Origin: Pirellulaceae bacterium
GTDB taxonomy: Bacteria; Planctomycetota; Planctomycetia; Pirellulales; Pirellulaceae
Assembly: GCA_023382975.1 (NCBI GenBank)
Contig: JAHDXO010000024.1
Location: 62,001 to 126,000, forward strand
DNA length: 64,000 bases
Reading direction: 5' to 3'
In this document: piece by piece, positions 17,722 through 26,326 of the stretch
Layout: every line of letters starts with the position of its first letter
How positions within the stretch are numbered: the stretch's first letter is position 1
Program-made: the position numbers and the translations under genes
Notes under the pieces: model-generated
What the model saw: the letters and a program-made list of their open reading frames with translations, nothing else
Told to the model about the DNA's origin: nothing
The model's database searches: none

Positions 17722-18078
17722 GCCCGGATCGGTTCGACTTCGAATCCAAGGCCCCGATCCCAGGCGACGCCGCCAAATACCTGGCGGCTTGTCCGATCGG
17801 CGACGCCCTGCTGATCCAGGACTACGGCAAGGGCGTCTGCACAGCGCCGCTACTCCGATCACTGCTTTCGCAGGCCCGTGCCGCAGGTGTGCCCGTCCTC
17901 GTGGACCCGGCCCGCGGTCGGGATTGGCGGGACTACGAATCCTGCACCGTGATCAAGGCGAACCGGATCGAGGCCGCCGAGGCTCTGGGCTGCCACGTCG
18001 GCGACCCGCCCGCCATGATGGCCCGCCGGTTGGCGATCCGGCAGGGATGCCACGTCGTGGTCACGGCTGGCGATTTCA
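17722..18078 (+). pseudogene. HldE/RfaE-type (PfkB) kinase fragment, copy 2
   Basis: An in-frame internal piece of the same kinase as at 3148-3852 (RFDFESKAPIPGDAAKYL...LLIQDYGKGV...VLVDPARGRDW...IKANRIEA...VVVTAG). It aligns with 3292-3648 over about 357 bp at close to 90% identity by eye, with most differences at third codon positions. Both the N-terminal part and the ATP-binding GAGD motif are missing; homology ends abruptly at about 18078. It is therefore non-functional. The orientation matches copy 1. Confidence 0.8.
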
Positions 18079-18213
18079 TCGGTTGTCGGGCGCGCTTTGA
18101 TTCCGATTCCAGCTGGTGGATTCTGGCGTCTCGCGAGTTGCCAGTTTCGATCAACGCTTCACGGCCCGCCAACATGATTACATGGTGGAGCAACCCCTCC
18201 TCATACTTACGCA

Positions 18214-20070
18214 TCAAGAACCTTCGGAGACGCTTGGCTGTTCAAGGGTCTTGATGCGTTCCAGAATTTCAACCGCTCGCTTGGCTTCTTCGGTCCGGCG
18301 GTATTCGAGACGCTCTACGGCGTCTGCCTTCCGCTCGTTACTGAATGCTCCGTCTAGCAGGTTCTCGGTCGGGTCATCACTTTCCGGAAGATCCCATTGA
18401 TCGGTACGGAAACTCGGGAGTGGAATATCCTGATCCCCTCTGAATTTCAGGTTGCCCATGGGACTTGTTGACCAACCGTAGCGGAGGGCCACAGGATTCT
18501 TCACCATCGGGCTCCAGACCCGCACCGTCTGCCAGCCTTTTGTCCATGTTTCGTCTTTATCCCAAGGCTCGTAACGCGCATGGGCCATGTAGAACTTGCC
18601 GTCCTCGCCGGCAAGGGAAAAGCCTTCTAGAACGCGGCTTCCATCATCTGGCTGCAACCGCTCCTTGTAGCCAAAGCGGACAATCATCATATCACCCTTG
18701 GTTTCCACGTTTGGAATGGTCGGGGTATCCCAGGAGGCATTGGGCGCCTCATAGATATCACTGAGTGCCCACTGGGCTGCTCGCCGACCGTGCTCGCGCT
18801 TCTTGCCCGGATGCAGCCCCGGGACCTGGACATCATAAGCCGGAATGAACTCGGTGTTCTCCGGATCGCCGACGTCCGCAAGACCGAGTCGCTGTGATTC
18901 GCGGATGTAGGGGCCGAAGTCGATCGACACCAGCTCGAAATTGGTTTCGTTTTGCGGCTCGCCGCCCGCGCAGAACCCGATCACGCCGACCGGAAGATCG
19001 GGATCGTTGAAGTCCTCGCGCCAGCCCTCGACCATCAGTTTCATCAGCACGCGGTAGCGTTTGGGACGGCAGTTGTTGCCGAGGGTGTTGTTAAAGCCCT
19101 GGTGGAAGAGCACGCCCTTGATGTTGTAGCCCTTGAACACTCCGAAGAAGCCGTTATGCACGCTGCCCATGTCGCTGGGGCTCTTGCCGGGCACGTTCCA
19201 CGAACTCAGGTCTTTCGGGTCGGGCCGCTGCGGTTCAGGTTGGTTCCTCCGCTTGGCGTGCGCCTTCTCGATTTCCCAGATGCGATCGGCCTCGGCCTCG
19301 GGATCGAACTCGGCCATGCGCTGCCTGACCGAGTCGGCATAGCGTTTGGCGAGGGGGTGGTCATCGAACTTGTGAACCGGCACGATGCTCTCGATGGAGG
19401 CGCCGCCCCGGGCGTTCTTGATCACGCCGATGGGGATCTGCAAGGCTCGCTGGATGTCCGCGCCGAACACGAAGCCGATGGCCGAGAAACCCTTCGCCGT
19501 CTCCGGCGAGGAAACGTCCCAACCGCCGCTGACGGTGTCGATGGCGTCCGGCCGGATGTCGTCCTGCAGCGTGGCTTGTTCGTTGGTCTTGATCGAAAAG
19601 TATCGCAGCAGCGGTATGTTGGACTGAGGGAGAAGGTCTTTAACATCGGACTTTTCGGCGGGAAACGCCATGTTGCTCTGCCCGGACATGACCCAGACGT
19701 CGCCGATCAGGATGTCTTCGAGGGTCACCGTCTCATCGCCGCTGGTTGCAACGAGCGTGATCGGCTCGGTGCTCGCTTCGCGGGCGGGAAAGGTGACTTC
19801 CCAGGGGCCCGAGCCTGCGTACTCGTCCTCTAGGCCGAACACTTCGACGGGGGCTTCCGGTTGCACCTTCGCCTTGGCCGTTTCCTCGCCCAGTTTCACC
19901 GTGACCGTCTCGCCCGGCGTCGCCCAGCCCCAAACCTTGATCGGCTTGTCACGTTGGAGCACCATGTGGCTGGAGAAGATGTTATGCACTTTAAGGCGCT
20001 CTGCCTGGGCGACTGTTGCACAGGCAACAAAGATGCACACGACGAACGTTAGGTTGCGAAAGCGTAGCAT
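18214..20070 (-). CDS. secreted sialate O-acetylesterase-like protein (SASA/SGNH)
   Basis: The start is set at 20070 (MLRFRNLTFVVCIFVACATVAQAE), preceded by AGAGGAC; the upstream extension to 20184 has no ribosome site. The 618-residue product has a Sec signal peptide, then a beta-sandwich (FSSHMVLQRDKPIKVWG, the classic opening of this family). The SGNH esterase core carries the nucleophile block VWVMSGQSNM (near residue 130). Further blocks are GVIKNARGGASIES, VLFHQGFNNT (family form LWYQGE) and GLHPGKKREHGRRAAQWAL, carrying the catalytic-region Asp/His. A charged C-terminal tail follows. It deacetylates esterified sugars in known relatives; in planctomycetes such genes accompany algal polysaccharide use. 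Confidence 0.9.
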   Translation of the reverse strand: MLRFRNLTFVVCIFVACATVAQAERLKVHNIFSSHMVLQRDKPIKVWGWATPGETVTVKLGEETAKAKVQPEAPVEVFGLEDEYAGSGPWEVTFPAREASTEPITLVATSGDETVTLEDILIGDVWVMSGQSNMAFPAEKSDVKDLLPQSNIPLLRYFSIKTNEQATLQDDIRPDAIDTVSGGWDVSSPETAKGFSAIGFVFGADIQRALQIPIGVIKNARGGASIESIVPVHKFDDHPLAKRYADSVRQRMAEFDPEAEADRIWEIEKAHAKRRNQPEPQRPDPKDLSSWNVPGKSPSDMGSVHNGFFGVFKGYNIKGVLFHQGFNNTLGNNCRPKRYRVLMKLMVEGWREDFNDPDLPVGVIGFCAGGEPQNETNFELVSIDFGPYIRESQRLGLADVGDPENTEFIPAYDVQVPGLHPGKKREHGRRAAQWALSDIYEAPNASWDTPTIPNVETKGDMMIVRFGYKERLQPDDGSRVLEGFSLAGEDGKFYMAHARYEPWDKDETWTKGWQTVRVWSPMVKNPVALRYGWSTSPMGNLKFRGDQDIPLPSFRTDQWDLPESDDPTENLLDGAFSNERKADAVERLEYRRTEEAKRAVEILERIKTLEQPSVSEGS

Positions 20071-20187
20071 GGTCAGTCCTCTTGTATGGTCGAGAGTGGT
20101 CGTGTCGATTCGGCTAACCGCCCAAAAACGAGTTTGGACGAAAAAATGTCTAGCCTCGGCGTTTTTTGTGGGGGGCGCTGTCAAGAA

Positions 20188-20530
20188 TCAAATGCAGCGC
20201 AGTTTCTTGGCAAGGACTTCTTCGGGCGTTTGGTAGTCGAGTCTCTTCCGGGGGCGTTCGTTGAGTAGCTTTTCGACGCGGGCCACCTGGCGGTGACTGA
20301 TCCGCGCGAAATCGGTGCCTTTGGGAAAGAACTACCGCAGCAGTCCGTTGGTATTCTCGTTTGTGCCGCGTTGCCATGGAGCATACGGCCGGGCGAAGTA
20401 GATGTCCAGGTCCAGGTTGTCTGCAAGCTGCTCGTGCTCGGCAAAATCCTTGCCGTTGTCGAGTATCATGGTACGTCGAAGCGCCTCTGGAAGGTCACGC
20501 AGGCTGCGACAACGCTATCGACGATTCCGC
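20188..20530 (-). pseudogene. IS30-family transposase remnant
   Basis: Minus-strand translation gives the C-terminal DDE-domain end of an IS30 transposase: MILDNGKDFAEHEQ, YFARPYAPWQRGTNENTNGLLR, FFPKGTDFA, and the tail QTPEEVLAKKLRCI ending at 20188. The frame has an internal amber codon at 20332-20334 in place of the expected Gln after GLLR. Upstream of about 20500 the matching frame shifts (VDSVVAA is in another phase). The N-terminal HTH half is missing. No intact terminal inverted repeat was identified. Confidence 0.85.
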
Positions 20531-20535
20531 TTGAT

Positions 20536-20718
20536 TCACAGCGCGGCACAAGCCTGGATCTGACGATTGTGACAGCGATGGCCGTTATCGCTGGTGATCT
20601 GGGACTCCACCAGAGGGCTGGTGAAGGTCGCTGGGCCACCGCAGGACGACAGCCCCTCCGGGCGAAATGTCACCGGGTGAAAACTGTCTTTATTCGCCCG
20701 CAGTCCGAGGAGTTTCAT
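20536..20718 (-). pseudogene. truncated gene start, possibly DUF2326-type ATPase-associated protein
   Basis: The ATG at 20718 has a strong site (GAAGGATCGAGA upstream). The first 30 residues (MKLLGLRANKDSFHPVTFRP) resemble the opening of DUF2326/SMC-like ATPase-associated proteins, where a beta-strand start leads to a P-loop. The similarity then ends and the frame stops after 60 residues next to the IS30 remnant. I read it as a gene cut by the transposon. The family assignment is tentative. Confidence 0.4.
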
Positions 20719-21012
20719 TCTCGATCCTTCCCTCATGATTCAGCTTCACCGCACCAACGCAAAAGAGCAACGCGATGACCAAGTGGTCGAACCGGCGGGA
20801 AGGGTGCGCAGCCGGCCGAACGCTGGCGCGGCTTGCGTCGCCCGCGGTTGCGGAAGGGAACATGCGCGGCGTTGTGTGTATCCCCAGACGCGGGATCTCG
20901 GCCGCAGGTCTCGAACGCGATCCATGGACTTCTGGACGCGGTGCAAGCAATCGTCGACGATGGATGATGAATTGCGTGATCCGACGGTGCCAGCAGGCCG
21001 GAGATTGTGGAA

Positions 21013-22059
21013 ATGGACCAAGGGAAAGCAAGGACCAAACGCGAGGTGGTTCGCCAAGTATTCACCGGGCAACGCCCCGCGTACGTGCCGTGGCATTGCC
21101 AATTCACGCAGGAACCGTGGGCGATGCTGGTCGACCATTTCGGCGGCGAGGACGCGGCGGAGGCGGCGGTTGACAACCACATCCTCGAGCTGGGCTCGGC
21201 CATCGGGTTCTTCGAGCAGATCGGCAACGACCGCTTCCGGGACGTCTTCGGCGTGACATGGGACCGCTCGGTCGACAAAGACATCGGCATCGTCGAGGGC
21301 TGTGTGTTGCCGGAGCCGACGCTGAAAGACTACACGTTCCCAGATCCGCTCGATCACCGGTTCTTCGCCGACATCCCGGCGAAGATCGCGAAGTACCCGG
21401 ACCGATTTCGGGTGTTCTACCTCGGCTTCTCGCTGTTCGAGCGGGCGTGGACGCTGCGCGGGATGGAGAACCTGATGTTGGACTTCATCGACAATCCCGG
21501 CTTCGTTCACGAGTTGCTCGGCGCGATCGCCGACTACAACCTCGCTCAGGTTCGCGAAGCGCTGAAACATGACATCGATGCCGTGTATTTCGGCGACGAC
21601 TGGGGCCAGCAGCGCGGGCTGATCATGGGCAAGCCGGCTTGGGAAACGTTCATCAAGCCGCAACTCCAGCGCATGGTTGGTCTCGTCCGCGGAGCCGGCA
21701 AATTCCAGATGATCCACTCGTGCGGCGACGTGGACGAACTCTTCGACGATCTGATCGCCCTGGGCCTGAACTGCTTCAATCCGTTCCAACCGGAGGTGAT
21801 GGACACCGCGGCGTTGCTGGCGAAATACCGCGGCCGGCTGGCGTTTCACGGCGGGCTTTCGACCCAGCGCGTACTGCCCTACGGCACGGAACAGCACGTC
21901 CGCGAGGAATCCCGCAGGTTGCTGGCGCTGGGCCGGGAGGGCAGCTACATCTTCGCCCCGTCGCACGCCGTCGAGAGCGATGTGCCCCTGGCCAGTATCC
22001 TCGCCTTCATCGAAGAGGCCCATGCGCACCGAACCAGATTCATGCAGGAACAACCATGA
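21013..22059 (+). CDS. uroporphyrinogen decarboxylase (URO-D)-family protein
   Basis: A 348-residue TIM-barrel protein of the URO-D/methyltransferase superfamily. Recognisable blocks are RPAYVPWHCQFT (N-terminal), AVYFGDDWGQQRGLIMGKPAWETFIKP (central barrel), FQMIHSCGDVDELFDDLIALGLNCFNPFQPEVMD and GGLSTQRVLPYGT. These are typical of the non-haem branch, which includes corrinoid:CoM methyltransferase relatives, rather than HemE; the HemE N-terminal RQAGRYLPEY motif is absent. The ATG at 21013 is preferred over GTG at 21007 by spacing from GGAG. It overlaps the next gene by ATGA, so the two are coupled. The substrate is unknown; in planctomycetes such genes sit in carbohydrate or methyl-group catabolic clusters. 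Confidence 0.8.
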   Translation: MDQGKARTKREVVRQVFTGQRPAYVPWHCQFTQEPWAMLVDHFGGEDAAEAAVDNHILELGSAIGFFEQIGNDRFRDVFGVTWDRSVDKDIGIVEGCVLPEPTLKDYTFPDPLDHRFFADIPAKIAKYPDRFRVFYLGFSLFERAWTLRGMENLMLDFIDNPGFVHELLGAIADYNLAQVREALKHDIDAVYFGDDWGQQRGLIMGKPAWETFIKPQLQRMVGLVRGAGKFQMIHSCGDVDELFDDLIALGLNCFNPFQPEVMDTAALLAKYRGRLAFHGGLSTQRVLPYGTEQHVREESRRLLALGREGSYIFAPSHAVESDVPLASILAFIEEAHAHRTRFMQEQP

Positions 22060-24440
22060 AATACACCCTCGAAATCCCTGCTGTCGTCCTCCTCCTGCTC
22101 ACCACGTTTGCGACGCTGCACGCCGTTGAATTCCACGTCAGCATCGACGGCAGCGATCATGGCCCCGGTACTGAGGAGCGGCCTTTCCGCACGATTCCGC
22201 GAGCACGCGACGCGGTGCGGGAGTTGAAGATACGCGGGCCGTTGGCGACTCCTGTGGAGGTCATCATTCACGGCGGGACTTATTTCCTGCCGGAGACCAT
22301 CCTGCTAACGCCACAGGATTCCGGCACGGACCAAGCTCCGGTGGTGTATCGGGCAGCCGACGGCGAGACGGTGGTGCTGAGCGGCGGGGAACGGGTGGCC
22401 GGCCCGTGGAGGAAAGAGGACGGCGAAATCTGGAGCGCGGAGCTGCCCGCGTCGAAGGACCAACGGAACTTCCGCCAGTTGTTCGTCCATGGACGGCGCG
22501 AAATCCGGGCGCGATTTCCCAACGCGGACGCTCCAACGCCCCATCTGTTCGGCGGCGGCGGCAGGAAGGACTCGATCACGGTCGAGCCGGGAATCATCAA
22601 GCCGAGCTGGGGTGCGGCTCGCGACGCGCAGGTGCATGTGGTGCCGGAGTGGCGATTCTTCAACCAAATCCAAACCGTCACGGGTGTGGACGTGGCGAGT
22701 TCGACCATCCGCCTGGGGCCGGACGAGCAACACGCACGGATCGTGGACGGATCATGGTTTCACATCGAAGGCGTGCGCGAGGAGTTGGATCAACCCCGCG
22801 AGTGGTTCTTCGATGATCAGACGCACCGGTTGTTCTACTGGCCGGAGGCCGGACAGGACCCGAACCGACTGGAGATGGTCGCACCGCGGCTGAACCGGAT
22901 TTTCCAGTTCCAAGGAGATGTGAACGCGGGCACGCAAGTCGAGCACGTGATCCTGCGGGGGTTGGAGTTCCGTCACACCACGTACACCCTGGGCCACATC
23001 GAAGCGCGAGTGAACACGGACGCGGCCGTGATGCTGGAGAACGCGTCCCGCTGCCGGATCGAGCGGTGCCGCTTCGAGAACCTTGGCGGCTACGGCGTGT
23101 GGTTGCATCTGGACTCGTGCGAGAACGCGCTGGACGGCAATACGATCACCGATGCTGGCGGCGGTGGCGTGTTGTTGACGTCGGCCCGTTTCAGTTATCT
23201 GGACGATTCCAAGCTCTACACCCCCGGCGCGGCGGCGGCCAAGGTGGCGCCGTTAAGAAACCGCATCACCCGGAATCACATCCACCACTGCGGCCGCATT
23301 CGCTACTACAACAGCGGCGTGCATCTGGACTCGCGCCCCGCGGAAACCGCTCTGGCCGCGGGCAACCTCATCGCGCACAACCACATTCACCACATGTCCC
23401 GCAACGGGATCTTCGCCTTTCGCAACCAGGGCGGGAACATCATCGAGTTCAACCGCATCGAGCAGATCATGCTCGCGACCGAGGATGGAGGCGGGATTCA
23501 CTTCGCCACCATGAACCAACTGGCGGCGCCGAATCGGATCGCCAACAATCTGGTCGCCAACGTCTGGGGCTGGCGGCAAGTGCCCGGCGGGCGGGAACGC
23601 CACATTGCCCGTGGCATTTATCTCGACTGGTTCACCGCCGCCACGCGTATCGAGAACAATGTGATTTACAACACGCTGTCCGGCGGTTTGCAGTTCAACG
23701 CCGGCGACGACAATCACTTCCTGAACAACGTGGTCGTCGGTGACTCGGCCAGGTGGGACAAGAATTGGAGGGGCGCCAACGCGCAGGGTACGCGGGACGA
23801 ACGCAACGTGATCGTCGCGTCAAGAACCGCGCCTTCGCCCCTGCGCGATCCGGCGCGCGGCGACTTTGCGCTCGCCAGGGAATTCCGCGGTTATCCGCAG
23901 GGTTTTGTGTGGGTGGACGTCGACGAGATGGGGACAGCAGGCACCGCCACCAGCAGCGTCGAGCTTTCCGCGATGGCCCGTGCCGGCGGTGTCTTGAACT
24001 GGGACGCGCCGCAGGACGTGACGACCCGCGGCTCGTGGCAGAAGCGAACCGCCACCGGGATGTGGGGCCTGTACAGCTTCAACTACCTCCTGGCGGGTCC
24101 GCAGGAGGACGCCGCCGTCACGTTCACGTTGCCGGTGCGGAGCGAGGGCCTTTACAGCGTGCGGCTGAATTTCCCGGCGCATGCCAATCGCGCGACGAAC
24201 GCGCACATCGAAGTCGCTCACGCGGACGGAACGGCGGTGGAGCGCGTGGATATGCGCGCCTTCGGCTTCGGTCGCCTGCTGGGGCGCTATCGGTTCGCAC
24301 CCGGCAAACCGGCTCGCGTGACCATCAGCACCAGCGGCGCTGACGGCTACGTTGCCATCGAGGGGATCGGCTTCGTCCAGGCGACCGCCGAATCACCGCA
24401 GCGGGAGGCCCCGTTCTCCGACGGCAACCCAAGCCCATGA
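22056..24440 (+). CDS. secreted right-handed parallel beta-helix protein
   Basis: A 794-residue exported protein with signal peptide (IPAVVLLLLTTFATLHA). It then has HVSIDGSDHGPGTEERPFRTIPRARDAVR, the usual opening of pectate-lyase-like beta-helix proteins. The middle (residues 290-590) has repeated helix turns rich in N-x-I patterns (ENASRCRIERCRFENLGGYG, RNRITRNHIHHCG, GNLIAHNHIHHMSRNGIF, NVIYNTLSGGLQFNAGDDNHFLNN). The C-terminal 150 residues resemble a carbohydrate-binding beta-sandwich. It probably acts on polysaccharide as lyase or hydrolase, but catalytic residues cannot be fixed. It starts inside the stop of the URO-D-like gene (ATGA), hence one operon. Confidence 0.88.
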   Translation: MKYTLEIPAVVLLLLTTFATLHAVEFHVSIDGSDHGPGTEERPFRTIPRARDAVRELKIRGPLATPVEVIIHGGTYFLPETILLTPQDSGTDQAPVVYRAADGETVVLSGGERVAGPWRKEDGEIWSAELPASKDQRNFRQLFVHGRREIRARFPNADAPTPHLFGGGGRKDSITVEPGIIKPSWGAARDAQVHVVPEWRFFNQIQTVTGVDVASSTIRLGPDEQHARIVDGSWFHIEGVREELDQPREWFFDDQTHRLFYWPEAGQDPNRLEMVAPRLNRIFQFQGDVNAGTQVEHVILRGLEFRHTTYTLGHIEARVNTDAAVMLENASRCRIERCRFENLGGYGVWLHLDSCENALDGNTITDAGGGGVLLTSARFSYLDDSKLYTPGAAAAKVAPLRNRITRNHIHHCGRIRYYNSGVHLDSRPAETALAAGNLIAHNHIHHMSRNGIFAFRNQGGNIIEFNRIEQIMLATEDGGGIHFATMNQLAAPNRIANNLVANVWGWRQVPGGRERHIARGIYLDWFTAATRIENNVIYNTLSGGLQFNAGDDNHFLNNVVVGDSARWDKNWRGANAQGTRDERNVIVASRTAPSPLRDPARGDFALAREFRGYPQGFVWVDVDEMGTAGTATSSVELSAMARAGGVLNWDAPQDVTTRGSWQKRTATGMWGLYSFNYLLAGPQEDAAVTFTLPVRSEGLYSVRLNFPAHANRATNAHIEVAHADGTAVERVDMRAFGFGRLLGRYRFAPGKPARVTISTSGADGYVAIEGIGFVQATAESPQREAPFSDGNPSP

Positions 24441-24706
24441 ACTGACCATCGTGAAGGACGCCCTCGAGATCCGCCGCGTCGGCCGCTGGTCGAGGTGCGT
24501 GCCGGCGACGATCCCCGGGCGCCGGTCGACAGGACATTTTCCGGGTCGGCCTATTCCCAGTCAGCGATGTCCCAGATAGGCCGTTCTGGACAATCACAAG
24601 TTCCGTCTGCCAAGTTGCGCGGTCGAAACGACGGCGTCGTGCTGGAACGGGCGGCAGCGTTTCGACGGTCTGCGGGTTCGATGCGGCCGGTCCGGAAGGA
24701 AAAATC

Positions 24707-24798
24707 TCTCACAGAGACACAAAGGCACGGAGAAGCCCCATAGAGATCGAAAACCGGATTGCCCAACACCTTCTCTGTGCCTCCGCGGCTCCGTGAGA
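24707..24798. repeat. imperfect inverted repeat with 34-bp loop
   Basis: The left arm (24707-24735, TCTCACAGAGACACAAAGGC and onward) and the right arm (24770-24798) are reverse complements with a few mismatches. This is of the CTCnnnGAG-type dispersed palindromes common in soil and marine bacterial genomes. Confidence 0.65.
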
Positions 24799-24876
24799 AC
24801 AAACTCGCAGAATGGAACTTCCTTGCGGTCGATAACGGATAATGCCTGTACTCCGGTCATGAAAGACGTCGGCAAT

Positions 24877-24909
24877 GGCCTACTTGTGGCCTACTTGTGG
24901 CCTACTTGG
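24877..24909. repeat. 11-bp tandem repeat, three units
   Basis: GGCCTACTTGT occurs three times head to tail (the third unit ends in G instead of T). Because 11 is not a multiple of three, each unit shifts the frame of the decayed reading frame running through it. Confidence 0.8.
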
Positions 24910-25116
24910 TCGATGACGGCAACTTGTTCGTCGACATTTGCGACGGCATCCATCATCGCCCGCTCGGTTACAAATACCCGAGCGTTGACGTGCGGCCGGT
25001 TGCGGGTATGCTGGTCGATGTGAACATCTTCCGCTTCTTCACACGCCGTGAACCAGCGCCCTCAGGATTCGTTTGGTGCTCCACTTGATTCATCGTCCCA
25101 CGAAGAGGTTAGGTCC

Positions 25117-26139
25117 ATGACGCGTCGCGGTTTTACTCTGGTGGAACTTCTGGTGGTGATCGCCATCATCGGGGTGCTGTTGGCTCTGCTCTTGCCGGCC
25201 ATTCAGGCGGCGCGCGAAGCGGCGCGGCGGACTCAGTGCTCCAACAACCTGAAGCAATTGGGCCTCGCCGTTCAGAACTACGAGCTGATGCTGCGGGGTC
25301 TGCCGCCCTGCGCCTTGGTCACGCGGCGGCCCAACGGGTCGATCTGGACCAGCTATCTGGGGCCGCACGCCCGCATTCTGCCTTTCCTGGAATTGAACAC
25401 GGTCTTCAGTTCGATGGATATCGATACGGCCTACGGCGATTTGACCAACAAGGAAGCGGTGGGGCGCGTGATCGACGGGTTTCTGTGCCCCAGCGAAGTC
25501 CGTCGCGAGCCGCTGGCCCACGGCTCGTTCGGCAACATCGGCGGGGTGAACTACGGTTTCTGCATGGGCGATTGGTACGTCTGGAGCGGCGTGGATCAGA
25601 CCGAAATCCCCACGCGTTCGGCCATCGGGGTCAATTTGAGCCGACGCTGGTCGGATTTTGTCGACGGGCTAAGCAATACGCTGCTGATGTCCGAAGTGAA
25701 GAACTACCAGGTCACCATCCGCGATTGCGGACCGTTCTCGATCATCAACAACCCTCACCATGTGCCCCTGCCCGACGCCGACCCGCTGGCCGTGTGTCCC
25801 GAATACCAGGGCGGCGGCTCGTGTGTGGTGTTCGGCAATTCCCACACCCAGTGGATCGAAATGTCGGTCCACCACAACGGTTTCACCACGGCTTGGACAC
25901 CCAATCGCGCGACGCCAGGCGGACCTGGGCTGGTGCGTCTCGATGTCAACGTACTCAGCGTCCGGGAACGCAACGGCGGTCCGACATTCGCGGCGATCAC
26001 CTCGCGCAGCTACCATCCCGGCGGCGTCATGACGCTGCTGGCCGACGGCTCCGTTCGCTTCGTGCCGCAAACGGTCGACGGTATCGTCTGGCGCGCCCTG
26101 GGCACCGTCGCCGGCGGCGAAGTCGTGCCGGGGTCGTGA
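25117..26139 (+). CDS. DUF1559 pseudopilin-like protein
   Basis: A 340-residue protein with a type IV prepilin-like N-terminus: [19 protein letters not shown], with the expected Gly-Phe processing site, Glu at position 5 of the mature form, and a hydrophobic helix ending LPAIQAAREAARR. It continues with CSNNLKQLGLAVQNYE, the DUF1559 (SBP_bac_10-type) signature. The C-terminus has the family motif SYHPGGVMTLLADGSVRFV. The start at 25117 puts the cleavage site 5 residues in; the upstream frame would give an overlong leader. It is one of the paralogues that planctomycetes carry in large numbers. It is probably displayed on the cell surface; exact role unknown. Confidence 0.93.
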   Translation: MTRRGFTLVELLVVIAIIGVLLALLLPAIQAAREAARRTQCSNNLKQLGLAVQNYELMLRGLPPCALVTRRPNGSIWTSYLGPHARILPFLELNTVFSSMDIDTAYGDLTNKEAVGRVIDGFLCPSEVRREPLAHGSFGNIGGVNYGFCMGDWYVWSGVDQTEIPTRSAIGVNLSRRWSDFVDGLSNTLLMSEVKNYQVTIRDCGPFSIINNPHHVPLPDADPLAVCPEYQGGGSCVVFGNSHTQWIEMSVHHNGFTTAWTPNRATPGGPGLVRLDVNVLSVRERNGGPTFAAITSRSYHPGGVMTLLADGSVRFVPQTVDGIVWRALGTVAGGEVVPGS

Positions 26140-26326
26140 CGCAGGCGAGGATTCGGAGCCGACCCCAACGAATGTCCGAATCCGACGAAGCCTTCGTTCG
26201 TTGACAGCAACTTTTTCGGAAAGAAGATCTTCCCGCCCTTGCTTGGCTCGGCGTCTGCCAGTACATTAGCGTGTGATGTATGACGAATCGGTAATCCGTG
26301 TGACACCGGGACGGGAAAGGGGCAGC

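Larger units (their letters stand above)
24441..25116. other. gene-poor interval with repeats and a decayed frame
   Basis: About 675 bases. It holds an imperfect inverted repeat at 24707-24798 and a triple 11-bp tandem repeat starting at about 24877. A frame at about 24897-25088 (YLVDDGNLFVDICDGIHHRPLGY and so on) reads like conserved protein but starts inside the tandem repeat and lacks an upstream start. It is probably a decayed gene. Confidence 0.5.

Noticed and set aside
21013-22059. HemE (haem-pathway uroporphyrinogen decarboxylase)
   Set aside because: The N-terminal RQAGRYLPEY motif of HemE is absent and the context is not haem synthesis, so only the superfamily is assigned.
24707-24798. 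Possible CRISPR or direct-repeat array near 24.7-24.9 kb
   Set aside because: It is one inverted repeat plus three contiguous 11-bp units without spacers; no cas gene in the window.
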